Both the position numbers and the translations under genes were made by a program. Below, piece after piece: positions 40,362-48,246 of a DNA stretch of 60,513 nt (its first letter is position 1; every line of letters starts with the position of its first letter). The notes below the pieces were generated by a model that did not search any database, was not told the origin of the DNA, and was given only the letters and a program-made list of their open reading frames with translations. The DNA comes from a virus, in the IMG/VR virus record IMGVR_UViG_3300041973_000006, positions 1 through 60,513 of that record. One strand, written 5' to 3'.

Positions 40362-41388
40362 TCCCAACAAAAAGATCGTCAGCTTTAAGGATCTTTACGC
40401 CGCGCAACGTGCCCGCGAGGGGGCGAATTCTTCGCCTGAAACGGAGTCGAAGACGGGGCCGCCCACGCCTGTAGCGGCCTCGCCGCACCCCTATGTCCCT
40501 CTGCCCCCCTCTGATGGACAGACCCCCTCTGGGGGACATAGGGGTGCGGCGCCCGCAAGAGACTTCAACCGCAGAGCCAATTCGATTGAGCGCGACGTCC
40601 TGCCAGCCGGCAAATTCCCGGGCGCAAGCAAAAAGGTCTATGACGCGCTTTACCTGCGCACGCGCGGAGCCGTCAAGCCAACACGAGAGATTACGGCTAC
40701 CAAACGTCAGCTCGCTGAATGGTCGGGGGTCAAGAACAGAAAAACGATAGATGGCCACCTTCGCTATCTTGAAACCTGTGGCCTGCTGGTCCGGCAGTGG
40801 GACCTAGGAAGCAACGAGGGCTACACTTTCGAAGTGCTTCTGCCTGAAGAGACCTCTCTGGTGGACAGGGGGACAGAGGGGGACAGAGGGGCAGAGGGGA
40901 CAGACCAGAAAAGGGACAGAGGGACAGACCAGAAAAGGGACAGAGGGGGACAGAGTCAAACCTCTGATTTACAAGACACTTCCGACCTTCCTAAGACTTT
41001 TAAGACTAATAGAGAGAAAGATGATGATGAGCCTGCGGCGCGGCTGCTCGCGGCGCTGGCTCGGGCGGCCAGGGAGATCACCGGCAGGGAGCCGTCGTCG
41101 GCCGAAGCCGAGCGCTGGCAGGAACTGGGCGAGCTACTGGCCACCGAACTCAAGATCGCCGCCGGCCGCACCACCGTCAGTAGTGTCCCGGCCTTCCTGA
41201 CCGAGCACCTGCGGCGCCGCCTCTGGAAGAAAGAGAAGCGCCAGATTGAGGCCGAGCGCGCGGAGGCGCCGAAAGACGCCGTACCGCCCGTGGATGCCTC
41301 GCAGTGCCCGGATTGCTTCGGCACGGGGATGTGGTACCCAGAAGGCTATGACAAGGGGGTCGCTAAGTGCCGCCACGATCGACTGTGA
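40351..41388 (+). CDS. Initiator/primosome-like protein with internal repeats
   Basis: The 345-residue product has a disordered N-terminus, a winged-helix domain (about 85-165: FPGASKKVYDALYLRTRGAV, TATKRQLAEWSGVKNRKTID, LRYLETCGLLVRQWDLGSNE), a repetitive DRGTEGDRG/GTDQKRDRG stretch, a helical domain and a final CPDCFGTGMWYPEGYDKGVA-C zinc motif as in some DnaC/DnaT-associated proteins. It overlaps the ATPase gene, so the pair may start replication. The repeats reflect GGACAG units in the DNA. Confidence 0.6.
   Translation: MRSDPNKKIVSFKDLYAAQRAREGANSSPETESKTGPPTPVAASPHPYVPLPPSDGQTPSGGHRGAAPARDFNRRANSIERDVLPAGKFPGASKKVYDALYLRTRGAVKPTREITATKRQLAEWSGVKNRKTIDGHLRYLETCGLLVRQWDLGSNEGYTFEVLLPEETSLVDRGTEGDRGAEGTDQKRDRGTDQKRDRGGQSQTSDLQDTSDLPKTFKTNREKDDDEPAARLLAALARAAREITGREPSSAEAERWQELGELLATELKIAAGRTTVSSVPAFLTEHLRRRLWKKEKRQIEAERAEAPKDAVPPVDASQCPDCFGTGMWYPEGYDKGVAKCRHDRL
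40489..40953. repeat. GGACAG repeats and an 11-bp inverted repeat: second candidate origin
   Basis: Eight GGACAG units lie at 40863, 40871, 40881, 40898, 40914, 40922, 40938 and 40948, partly as a tandem copy of GACAGACCAGAAAAGG. Upstream, CCCCTATGTCC (near 40489-40499) and GGACATAGGGG (near 40543-40553) form an inverted repeat with further CCCCTCTG units between. All are inside the initiator-like gene. Confidence 0.55.
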
Positions 41389-41398
41389 CTCAAGAGGG

Positions 41399-41427
41399 TT
41401 GACGCCCCATCGCTTGCGTCGTATTCT
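41399..41427 (+). promoter_or_regulatory. Promoter of a short transcript
   Basis: TTGACG (41399-41404), a 17-base spacer and TATTCT (41422-41427). The next feature on this strand is a terminator ending near 41510, so the product would be about 75 nt long. Confidence 0.55.
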
Positions 41428-41433
41428 GTGAGG

Positions 41434-41510
41434 GGCAAGACCTAATCCTTGTGGGGGGTAGGCAACAAAGACGCTCGGTTTCATCAGTACCGGGCGTCTT
41501 TGCTTTTGTC
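41434..41510 (+). ncRNA. Candidate small RNA
   Basis: The stretch between a good promoter (-10 at 41422-41427) and a strong terminator (41466-41502) has no ribosome binding site or start codon with a useful frame. The predicted RNA begins near 41434, has an unpaired G-rich 5' half and ends in the terminator hairpin. It could be a regulator of replication or read-through insulation. The rest of the gap to 41758 has only a 6-bp inverted repeat (ATAGCG...CGCTAT near 41627-41644). Confidence 0.4.
41466..41502 (+). terminator. Rho-independent terminator
   Basis: CAAAGACGCTCGGT (41466-41479) pairs with ACCGGGCGTCTTTG (41489-41502) with one G-T pair, followed by CTTTTGTC. It closes the ATPase/initiator operon and the possible small RNA. 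Confidence 0.85.
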
Positions 41511-41758
41511 GTCACCCGGAACTCTGACCCGTGCGGCCGCTAAGGTGCGCCTGATGTGAAGTCGCCGCCATACGCTAACTTCTCATTTCAAAAGATGTTC
41601 CTCATTTAAGATTTTCACCATGCGATAGCGTGAACTCGCTATTTCCTGGCCGACGTGCCCGCAAACACCTTAGTTGTGAACTCGCGCCAAAATAATCTCA
41701 ACATACTTTCCGGTTTTCCGCCTCTCGGGCCATTGATAGGTGTAGGAGGACGGGAAAG

Positions 41759-41971
41759 ATGATTGACGAATACGGCGAACCTGAAATCTATGACACGGGC
41801 GAGCAAGTAGTAATTCTCTGGACGGTCTACGAGAGAGACACCGCCGCGGAGGAGCGCATCGTGCGGCGCGGGGTGGAGATCGCCAGTCGATTGCTCGCGA
41901 AAAGGGCTAGCCAGCCCCGAGGCGACGTTCAAGCGCCTCCAGGATCAGCCGCAGAGGGACGGGATTCTTAA
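41759..41971 (+). CDS. Small acidic protein, convergent with regulator
   Basis: The 70-residue product starts MIDEYGEPEIYDTGEQVVIL behind TAGGAGGACGGG, a strong ribosome binding site. Helical centre (ERIVRRGVEIASRLLAKRAS). It overlaps the leftward HTH gene by 65 bases tail to tail, so transcripts collide. Unknown. Confidence 0.55.
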   Translation: MIDEYGEPEIYDTGEQVVILWTVYERDTAAEERIVRRGVEIASRLLAKRASQPRGDVQAPPGSAAEGRDS

Positions 41972-42125
41972 TCTCTTTGCGCCCGGACTCCAACAGGGAG
42001 ATGTAGGTTTGCGTGTAACCCAGCAGCGGACCTAATTGCACCTGGCTCAGCCCGAGCGCCTCCCGTCGGCGGCGCAACTCGGCACCGGGCATTTTTCGCG
42101 ATAGAGTACTGAGTCCCGGTATCAT
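41907..42125 (-). CDS. XRE/Cro-type HTH regulator
   Basis: The 72-residue frame (a start at Met12 is also possible) is a complete XRE domain: AELRRRREALGLSQVQLGPL, GYTQTYISLLESGRKEIKNP. It is the last gene of the long leftward operon, overlapping the HNH-like gene by 4 bases, so it would report or feed back on that operon. Confidence 0.75.
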   Translation of the reverse strand: MIPGLSTLSRKMPGAELRRRREALGLSQVQLGPLLGYTQTYISLLESGRKEIKNPVPLRLILEALERRLGAG

Positions 42126-42943
42126 TTACCTGCCCTCACCAACTTTTTGAGCGCCGATATAGTCCCCACGCTGACCTGATACTTCTTTGATAGCTGCGCT
42201 CCGGGTTTGCCCTGACGTAATTCGAGCAGGATCGCCGATTTGGTGCCAGCATCAATCCCCTTGTGCCTGCCGGTCGATTTGCCGAGGGTCAGGTGGCCGG
42301 CAGCCACGCAGTCCGCATTCCCGCACGTCGTCAGCACGTCTCTGTCGGGGATCAGCGCGGGCGCGCCGCCACCGGGCGCCGCCTCACGCGTCGGCGCCTG
42401 TCCCGCGTGCTCCGGGCACAAATCCAGCTTACCCCTCTTGCGCCGGCACGCGCGACAGAGTCGGCGCGAGCACGTCGCCTTGCCCGTCCCCTCACAGCCG
42501 TCGTCTCCGGAGCAGGGGCGCTCCTCGACGATAGTCCCGCGAAAGCTCACCGGCTCAAGGGCCTTGCCTGTGCCTTTACATTTTTTGCAGGGGGCGCCCG
42601 TCGGTTGGTCGCAGAGGTATTCGCTCTTCCTTGAGCGGCAGACCTGGCAGCGCGGCCCCGAGCCGCGGCGACCGTAGCAGATAATTCCGTGAGAAACCTG
42701 ACCGGTCTCGCGGTTGGTGATACTGAAGCCGTGATCCCCCTGCTGGTGGTAGTCGAAACTGGTCAGGCGCGCGTCGGTGTAAATCTCCAGCGCTTCCTCC
42801 CTGAGGATTTCACCTGTGAGCTTGCGCCTGATGAGGTAGCCGTGCTCCTCCATCGCGGTGATGTAGCGCGTGGCGACCTCCTCAGGCGTCCCGCCGTCGG
42901 CCTCGGCCTGTTTCCAGAGCTGGTAGGGGAGTGGGCGGGTCAA
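42122..42943 (-). CDS. HNH-like, zinc-rich protein with C-terminal HTH
   Basis: The 273-residue product has a central Cys-rich part with DnaJ-type repeats (CQVCRSRKSEYLC; CKKCKGTGKA; CSGDDGCEGTGKATC; CRRCRRK-like), then TTCGNADCVAAGHLTLGKST, close to the HNH_3 pattern of phage homing-type nucleases but with Thr in the place of the first His. The last 45 residues (SAILLELRQGKPGAQLSKKY, QVSVGTISALKKL) are a resolvase-type helix-turn-helix. It could be a nuclease or a DNA-binding regulator; activity is doubtful because of the substitution. Confidence 0.6.
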   Translation of the reverse strand: MTRPLPYQLWKQAEADGGTPEEVATRYITAMEEHGYLIRRKLTGEILREEALEIYTDARLTSFDYHQQGDHGFSITNRETGQVSHGIICYGRRGSGPRCQVCRSRKSEYLCDQPTGAPCKKCKGTGKALEPVSFRGTIVEERPCSGDDGCEGTGKATCSRRLCRACRRKRGKLDLCPEHAGQAPTREAAPGGGAPALIPDRDVLTTCGNADCVAAGHLTLGKSTGRHKGIDAGTKSAILLELRQGKPGAQLSKKYQVSVGTISALKKLVRAGK

Positions 42944-43620
42944 TACTCTGTGGTGGCGAAGAAGCTGGGGAAAGTCGCGCCGGCCTGCTTCATGCGTTCA
43001 AGTTGCTGGCGAAAAGAAATAGGGCAGTCGGTGTCCTCCTGTCCTCTATCTCCGCTGGGGCATGGGTCGGACAAGTCGTGACTGTGGTGGAACATGAGCC
43101 GGTCGAGATCTGCGTCTGTGAGCTCCTCCGGCTCGAAACCCGGATTGTCTTTGCGCGCCTCCTCTACACCGTGAGGCGTAGTGGTGTCGTACCCCATGAA
43201 TTCGGCGAAGCCGCGCCACGCATCTTCGAGGTTGGCTGCTGCAATCCAGGTGCAGTCGTCCATGTTGAATACTTTGATTGAGATTTGCAGGCGCGCGCCT
43301 TCAGGTAGCTCCAGACTTTTCAGATAGTCGAGCGTGGCAGCGCCCGCGACGTACAGATCAATCGTGCAGTACCAGCCCGGCTTGGCTATGAGTTCTTCGG
43401 GAACAAACGCGCTGCGCTCCGAAGGTGACTCAGGATGCTGCGGGCTGCGGATGTAACCCACCAGGTCCTGCCTAAAGCATTGGCCCGTGTCGAGCACCCA
43501 GGCTTTAGCGGTGTAGTAGCAGCGTAGGGCGTGCTCGTAATCACCCTCTGAGAAAAGCACCTGCGCGTCCGGCTTCCGGCGCTCGACCTCAAGGCCGGGG
43601 TTCCAAGTAGTAGCTTGCAT
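42940..43620 (-). CDS. Unknown protein of leftward operon
   Basis: Started at ATG 43620 behind AAGGAAG; the frame runs further upstream but there it overlaps another small gene. The 226-residue product has RKPDAQVLFSEGDYEHALRC, YYTAKAWVLDTGQCFRQDLV and KPGWYCTIDLYVAGAATLDY; a C-terminal acidic region follows. No family recognised. Confidence 0.55.
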   Translation of the reverse strand: MQATTWNPGLEVERRKPDAQVLFSEGDYEHALRCYYTAKAWVLDTGQCFRQDLVGYIRSPQHPESPSERSAFVPEELIAKPGWYCTIDLYVAGAATLDYLKSLELPEGARLQISIKVFNMDDCTWIAAANLEDAWRGFAEFMGYDTTTPHGVEEARKDNPGFEPEELTDADLDRLMFHHSHDLSDPCPSGDRGQEDTDCPISFRQQLERMKQAGATFPSFFATTEY

Positions 43621-43636
43621 CTTCCTTTTCTCCCCT

Positions 43637-43810
43637 CTACGCCTCATCACGCTTACGCACGATGGCGAGGCGAATATTGTGATACGCCGACCAGTTCTCA
43701 GCGGCCTTTGCGATCCGTGCGAGGTGGCGCAGTTCCTTGTCTGAGAGCTTGCGCAACGCCTCCCATGACAGCGGCGCAGCCGGCGCTTTCTCTTTTGTTT
43801 CGTCGGCCAT
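43637..43810 (-). CDS. 57-residue helical protein
   Basis: A short leftward frame starting MADETKEKAPAAPLSWEALR directly after the stop of the membrane protein gene (TGA ATG). The helix KLSDKELRHLARIAKAAENW followed by YHNIRLAIVRKRDEA is regular and amphipathic. Function unknown. Confidence 0.55.
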   Translation of the reverse strand: MADETKEKAPAAPLSWEALRKLSDKELRHLARIAKAAENWSAYHNIRLAIVRKRDEA

Positions 43811-44023
43811 TCAACTGACAACGAACTCGATTAGCACTAGCGCCACCAGCACGGCCGCCAGGAAGAGCGCGGCCGTGCACCAGAACATGGCCGCACGCCG
43901 CCAGCGCGCTGCCTCCCACCTCGCGTCGCCGAGGTCATCGTTGAGCACCTCGGGCCACGGCATGCGCTCGACCTCCATGCGGATGCGATTGGGAAACGCA
44001 GGGCGTTCGGTTGCATGGCTCAT
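43811..44023 (-). CDS. Small membrane protein
   Basis: The 70-residue product has a charged N-terminal half and one C-terminal membrane helix (FWCTAALFLAAVLVALVLIEF). It overlaps the upstream gene by 4 bases. Unknown role in the operon. Confidence 0.6.
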   Translation of the reverse strand: MSHATERPAFPNRIRMEVERMPWPEVLNDDLGDARWEAARWRRAAMFWCTAALFLAAVLVALVLIEFVVS

Positions 44024-44430
44024 TTGGCTCCTCCCCGTCGGCGCCGCTCTAATGCGCTGAGGGCATCAAGTTGGCTGCGAACCAGCCGCATCTCAGATTC
44101 AAACGCCTCGAACATTGTCCGCGCACTGGGCGGCAGCGACCCCGGTGTGAGCGCCGCGACGAATGCCCCGCCCGTGCGCAGCAGATCTTCGAGCTTCCTA
44201 CGGAAGCGCCCGGCCAGAATCTGAGGGGGTGGCAACACGTTAGGAGGTTCGTCGATGGGCGTCATCTTCGGCTCGACGGCCGCCGCGGCTTCGCGGAAGG
44301 CCTCGGCTATCTGAAGGCGCTGATCATCCGTGAGCATGCCGGCGAGCGTCTCAATGCGCCCGACGTTACCCGCGAGAAAGTAGGAGAAGATCGCTTGGGC
44401 ATCCCGGCTCAACATAGCTGGAAGTTTCAT
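44020..44430 (-). CDS. Unknown helical protein
   Basis: The 136-residue product begins MKLPAMLSRDAQAIFSYFLA; it has helices RIETLAGMLTDDQRLQIAEA and MFEAFESEMRLVRSQLDALS. One base shared with the next gene. No family. Confidence 0.5.
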   Translation of the reverse strand: MKLPAMLSRDAQAIFSYFLAGNVGRIETLAGMLTDDQRLQIAEAFREAAAAVEPKMTPIDEPPNVLPPPQILAGRFRRKLEDLLRTGGAFVAALTPGSLPPSARTMFEAFESEMRLVRSQLDALSALERRRRGGAK

Positions 44431-44654
44431 TAAATAAACTCCTGTAGCCTGCGCCGTGCGAGCGCGCTGCGCAGTTTCTTCATGGCGCTCTTCTCAAGAA
44501 GATAGATATAGGCCTTGGAGCAGCCGCACGCCCTCGCGATCTCTCCTTGTGACAGCGTCACGCCGCGCGGCGTGCGGGCCAGCAGCATGGCGAGCTCGGC
44601 GTCGATGCTGCCGTCCTCCTCCGGCCGGAACGGTCTAGGCTGACTTCCCGCCAT
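44430..44654 (-). CDS. Sigma-70 region 4-like HTH protein
   Basis: Started at Met 44654. The 74-residue product contains GVTLSQGEIARACGCSKAYI, YLLEKSAMKKLRSALAR: a helix-turn-helix of the sigma region 4 kind, where the second helix ends in a short basic segment. It lacks region 2, so it is not a full sigma factor; it may bind promoters or the polymerase flap. Confidence 0.6.
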   Translation of the reverse strand: MAGSQPRPFRPEEDGSIDAELAMLLARTPRGVTLSQGEIARACGCSKAYIYLLEKSAMKKLRSALARRRLQEFI

Positions 44655-44659
44655 GGCCG

Positions 44660-44887
44660 TTAGGCTTGCCCCTCCATCAGGGTGAAAACCTTGGTGGGCA
44701 GGCCGAACCGATTGCCGCACTTGCTACAGTGGACCGCCCGCGCGCCGGTCCCGACCCGCCGCACGTCTGTTTTGTCCCACCCTGTAGAAGGCGCGTAGTG
44801 CGGCGAAGGCTGTTCGGTGTGGCACTCCGGACAGGCGACTTTGACAATTACGTCCGCGACTTCAATTTCTGCTTTTTTAACCGGCAT
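44660..44887 (-). CDS. Zinc-ribbon protein
   Basis: The 75-residue product has CPECHTEQPS and HCSKCGNRFGLP, a complete ribbon, and an N-terminal beta strand pair (IEVADVIVKVAC). Resembles Com-like or transcription-factor ribbons. It directly follows the ThiF gene in the operon. Confidence 0.6.
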   Translation of the reverse strand: MPVKKAEIEVADVIVKVACPECHTEQPSPHYAPSTGWDKTDVRRVGTGARAVHCSKCGNRFGLPTKVFTLMEGQA

Positions 44888-44898
44888 GACGACTCCTC

Positions 44899-45873
44899 TT
44901 AAATTGCGGTCGCTCCAGCCCTCTCGGTGACGTTGGCAGCCACCGGTGACACCGCGGGAGGCTGGCCCATGACGTAGCTGACGGGCTTACCGATCACGCG
45001 CGCAACCTCATCGGGCGTGGCGTAGGTCGAGCGCATCGACCTCGCCGCCGTAGATAGCTCGGTTGCGAAGCACTTCAAATCGCGCGTCACCAAAAGCTGC
45101 GTCAGCGTGGTCGCGCCCTCGATGGCGACGCGCGCACCGACGTGCAGCGCAGCCTGGCCTCGTATAGCCATCTCGGCGCAGGAGAGGTTCGAGTCGTCGA
45201 ACTCCTCTGGCCGGGGCGTCAGCAGGTCGCGGAACTGGAGGGCGGGACTGGGGAGCGCAAGGCAGGTCTGCGAATCGGGGAAGGCGCCGCGCAGGTCCTC
45301 GAAGCTGTGGGCGTTGCCTAAGAGCACGCGGCCGACGTGTCCCGTTTTGCCTGAGCCGTTCGAGCAGTCGAGATACCAGAACTGAAGTGCGGAGCCCTGG
45401 TTCGATTCGAGCACGTCGTGGAGCTTCTGACGGGCGCGCGCATTATCCACGCCGCCGACGAGCACGGTGATGTCGCAGCCTATGATGAGCGACTCGTCGA
45501 ACTCGCCGACGACGTAGGAGCAGTTGATGCCCCACGCCTGACCGTAGCGACGAGCGAGCGCCGCCGCTTTCGGCACTCCGATCTCGGCGTCGCAGAAGTT
45601 CTGGCCGGCCTCGACGTTCTTCTCCTCGACGATGTCGGGGTCGCAGAGCGTGAGGTGGACGCCCTTGTGCAGGCGGTAGATGGCGCGCATCGTCCGCCCG
45701 ATGTGCTGCGCCAGATGAGAGCCGCCGCCGCCGAGACCGACGAGGATGATTTGACAGCGCTGCCACTCGCGCGTGCGGACGGTCGCGGCGCGCAGGTATG
45801 ACGTGTCAACGGTGGTGATGACTTCCGGCTTCTGAATTTCTATGCGGCGGAAGCCCTTCTTATTTTTTGGCAT
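44899..45873 (-). CDS. PRTRC-type ThiF/E1-like enzyme
   Basis: The 324-residue product has the E1 fold: nucleotide loop GLGGGGSH (46-53), LCDPDIVEEKNVEAGQNF (76-93) with the Asp and Asn of ThiF/MoeB, and VGGVDNARARQ (139-149). Cys170 (YLDCSNGSGKTG) is a candidate thioester residue. E1-like enzymes adenylate the C-terminus of ubiquitin-like proteins. Together with the E2-like gene at 46112 and the Ubl-like gene at 48745 it fits the PRTRC cassette known from plasmids. It is the terminal member of the cassette. Confidence 0.85.
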   Translation of the reverse strand: MPKNKKGFRRIEIQKPEVITTVDTSYLRAATVRTREWQRCQIILVGLGGGGSHLAQHIGRTMRAIYRLHKGVHLTLCDPDIVEEKNVEAGQNFCDAEIGVPKAAALARRYGQAWGINCSYVVGEFDESLIIGCDITVLVGGVDNARARQKLHDVLESNQGSALQFWYLDCSNGSGKTGHVGRVLLGNAHSFEDLRGAFPDSQTCLALPSPALQFRDLLTPRPEEFDDSNLSCAEMAIRGQAALHVGARVAIEGATTLTQLLVTRDLKCFATELSTAARSMRSTYATPDEVARVIGKPVSYVMGQPPAVSPVAANVTERAGATAI

Positions 45874-45893
45874 GATGACCTCGAAAAGTAGCG

Positions 45894-46115
45894 TTACTTT
45901 GGAGCGGGCGCTTTGAGCAGGACGCCTCTGGCTATGTTGTATTCCTGTACGTAGCCGGCCAGCGCATCACGCTGTTGCTGGAACTCTTCCACCAATTCAT
46001 CAACAGCCTCGATAACTTCGTCGGCCAAAGGCTCTTCGGAAAAATCGTGGTCTTTGAGGTGGCGGATAATCCAATCGAACGCCTTGAGCTTGTTTTCGGC
46101 TGACTCCACACTCAT
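45894..46115 (-). CDS. Small acidic cassette protein
   Basis: The 73-residue product is acidic and helical (AFDWIIRHLKDHDFSEEPLA, DEVIEAVDELVEEFQQQRDA). It overlaps the E2-like gene by 4 bases. PRTRC cassettes usually have the JAB-like protein A near this place, but this protein is far too short and has no metal site. Confidence 0.5.
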   Translation of the reverse strand: MSVESAENKLKAFDWIIRHLKDHDFSEEPLADEVIEAVDELVEEFQQQRDALAGYVQEYNIARGVLLKAPAPK

Positions 46116-46843
46116 CCCGGCATCACCCCCGTCTCGAAGAATCCCTCTATCGCCTTGTTGAGCGTCGTCCCATGCTCGGCGTCCTGCCTCCGCAGGTCGT
46201 CGGCCGGGTACGCCTCGCCGCTCGCCGCGAGCGCCCGGAGCAGCCGTCGGCAGTCGTCCGGCTCGCGCTTCGATTTAGCGTTCACGACGTGGTTGTTGAA
46301 GGTCGTCCGGTACGCGAAGAGCGCCCACGCCTCGCCGATGCCTTTCCCTGTCGCCTGCGGCTGCTTCGAGAGGCCCCAGCAGACCGAGCCGTCCTGCATG
46401 ACGTTCGGCAGGGGCGCTCGATAGAGTTCCTGCCCCGGATCGAGGTGCGGCGTCTTCACGGCGAAGGCGAAGTACTGCGTGCCGAAGCCGCACCAGACCA
46501 TGCCGGGCAGCGGAGCGTTCACGCGCGAGGTCACTTCCTCGGGCGTGCCGTCGTGCTCGGTCAACTCAAGGTTGTGGACGGCGGGCGGCAGGTACATCAC
46601 CGCCCACTCGACGCCGCGAAAGACGCCCCAGCGCACGACGCCTCCGCAGTGGAGGTTCGGCGCGAGCCACCCCGTATCCACAGGGATACCGGTGAAGGCT
46701 TCGCGCACGGCGGCCGCTGAGCGGAACTGCTCGATGACCTGACCCTGCTCGCCGACGGCGCGGAAGAGAAACTGCCCGTTGGCGATCTCTATCGTGGGGT
46801 TGGCGTGGCCGTTTTGAGTGAGTTTCATGCCTGGTGCGTTCAC
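46112..46843 (-). CDS. PRTRC protein B, E2-like conjugating enzyme
   Basis: Started at GTG 46843 (GGAGG upstream; 4-base overlap with the previous gene). The 243-residue product has the E2 landmarks: a beta meander (WGVFRGVEWAVMYLPPAVHN, MVWCGFGTQYFAFAVKTP) leading to APLPNVMQDGSVCWG, in which Pro-Asn-Val and Cys155 match the active site of ubiquitin-conjugating enzymes (HPN...DGxxC). The family (PRTRC protein B/prokaryotic E2 family D) accompanies E1 and Ubl genes. It is expected to carry the Ubl as a thioester. Confidence 0.8.
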   Translation of the reverse strand: MNAPGMKLTQNGHANPTIEIANGQFLFRAVGEQGQVIEQFRSAAAVREAFTGIPVDTGWLAPNLHCGGVVRWGVFRGVEWAVMYLPPAVHNLELTEHDGTPEEVTSRVNAPLPGMVWCGFGTQYFAFAVKTPHLDPGQELYRAPLPNVMQDGSVCWGLSKQPQATGKGIGEAWALFAYRTTFNNHVVNAKSKREPDDCRRLLRALAASGEAYPADDLRRQDAEHGTTLNKAIEGFFETGVMPG

Positions 46844-47808
46844 AGTCTTTCCTCCATCTGTGCGTACAGTTCGGGCAGTTCGGGAATGACGAAGAACTCG
46901 CCGTCGGGGCCGACTGTATCCGGGTGCGGCGACTGGGCCTCTATCTCCGCAGCGGCGTTCCACATCGCCACAGCCGTCCCGACGTGCAGCCGCGGCGCTG
47001 CATCCAGCCATTCCTCACAGGCCGCGACCGCCGCGAGGACCTCGCTCGCGCGCTGGCGCGCGACGAGCAGCTTCGCCACGTTCTGCCCGGTCCATTCGAG
47101 CCCGAACGTGCCGCCCGGCACGTCGAGGTAGACGCTTCCCGTGCTGTAGTTGGTCAGCTCGAATGCGAGCGGCAGATACTGAAGCGCCGAGCCCGAGACC
47201 GCGCAGGAGTACTTAAAGAGTTGCCAGCCGACGGCGCAGAGCGGCGGCGCCGGCCGAAGCGCTGATAGCTCAGGGCCGAGGTCGTGCAGCGCCGCGAACT
47301 CGCGCCAGCCGTAGCCGCCCGTGAGCGTCCAGGCGCGCCCCGAGAGAACCTGCGCGAGCTGGCAGGCCGTGCCAATCCGTCGGAAGTCGAACGCACCCTG
47401 TCGCCAGTCGTGCGCCTGCATGCTCTCGACGGTGATGCCGGGCATGAAGAAGGTCGGCGCCTTGCGAATCGCGTCCTCTACGTCGCCGAGCGGGAAGAGG
47501 TGACGGTTGACGAGGACATAAAACTCCTGCTCGCGGGCGAGCGAGTAGAGCGGCGCCTGCGAGGCGGCGTACTGGCGGGGGAAGAGCGTGCGGTAGAGGT
47601 CGCAGACGCGCACGGCCACGTCGAGGCGCTCTTCGTATGTGTCGCGCGACCAGAGGGCGTTCATCTCAAGGTACTCGGCGGCGCCCATCGGCGTGCGCGC
47701 ACGCAGACGGCCGGCGAGGTACTTCGTCGCGCGGTCGAGGTCGAGCAGGCTGCGGTCGGCGAGGAGCGCGGGCGCGAGGTCGTGTTGCTGGATTGTGAGC
47801 GCGGTCAT
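46840..47808 (-). CDS. PRTRC protein F-like
   Basis: The 322-residue product is started at ATG 47808 (ATGA overlap). It lacks a motif I can name; it contains VLVNRHLFPLGDVEDAIRKA, WTLTGGYGWREFAALHDLGP and VYLDVPGGTFGLEWTGQNVA. Its place between the Ubl-like gene and the E2-like gene matches protein F in the usual cassette order, which is my main reason for the name. Confidence 0.5.
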   Translation of the reverse strand: MTALTIQQHDLAPALLADRSLLDLDRATKYLAGRLRARTPMGAAEYLEMNALWSRDTYEERLDVAVRVCDLYRTLFPRQYAASQAPLYSLAREQEFYVLVNRHLFPLGDVEDAIRKAPTFFMPGITVESMQAHDWRQGAFDFRRIGTACQLAQVLSGRAWTLTGGYGWREFAALHDLGPELSALRPAPPLCAVGWQLFKYSCAVSGSALQYLPLAFELTNYSTGSVYLDVPGGTFGLEWTGQNVAKLLVARQRASEVLAAVAACEEWLDAAPRLHVGTAVAMWNAAAEIEAQSPHPDTVGPDGEFFVIPELPELYAQMEERL

Positions 47809-48236
47809 TCGCTCTCCTGTAGCTGGAACTCGCGCTTGCAGTGAGGGCACTCGACCGTCGTCCCGGTAGTGACGAGCAGGGTTTCACGTCGATGCGCGAA
47901 GCCGTCTTCGCCGATGACCACTTCCCACAGGTCGCCTATATCCTCGCCCTGCGCCCGCAGCGTGCCGGTCAGGCCGAAGTCCGGGTACGTCTTTCGCATC
48001 TCGCGGATGACGACGTTGACGAGACCGTCCATCTCGTAGGTCGTCTCCTGGCCGTTCCATTCGAGCCCGGTACCCTCCTCGTTAATCTCCAGATTTATCC
48101 AGGTCAGTTCGGGAGCACCCCACTCCGGATGTTCGCGGCAGTCTTCGCCCAGGATGGTTTGCAGCTTGGCGAGCATCCCAGGGGTCGGTGTGGCCGTGAA
48201 CTCCAGCGTTCCCTCAAAATCCGTGTTGTATCCCAT
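47805..48236 (-). CDS. Conserved-type protein with C-terminal zinc knuckle
   Basis: The 143-residue product starts MGYNTDFEGTLEFTATPTPG and has WINLEINEEGTGLEWNGQET, GTLRAQGEDIGDLWEVVIGE and a final CPHCKREFQL. Proteins opening MGYxTDFEG are known in phages and plasmids without function. Part of the cassette by overlap with both neighbours' spacing. Confidence 0.6.
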   Translation of the reverse strand: MGYNTDFEGTLEFTATPTPGMLAKLQTILGEDCREHPEWGAPELTWINLEINEEGTGLEWNGQETTYEMDGLVNVVIREMRKTYPDFGLTGTLRAQGEDIGDLWEVVIGEDGFAHRRETLLVTTGTTVECPHCKREFQLQESE

Positions 48237-48246
48237 AAGCCTCCTC

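Noticed and set aside
40489-40953. CRISPR array
   Set aside because: The repeats are short, irregularly spaced and inside a coding frame; no spacer pattern and no cas genes in the window.
41639-41932. Leftward frame of 97 codons
   Set aside because: Antisense to the 41759 gene, which has TAGGAGG; the remainder lies in AT-rich noncoding DNA.
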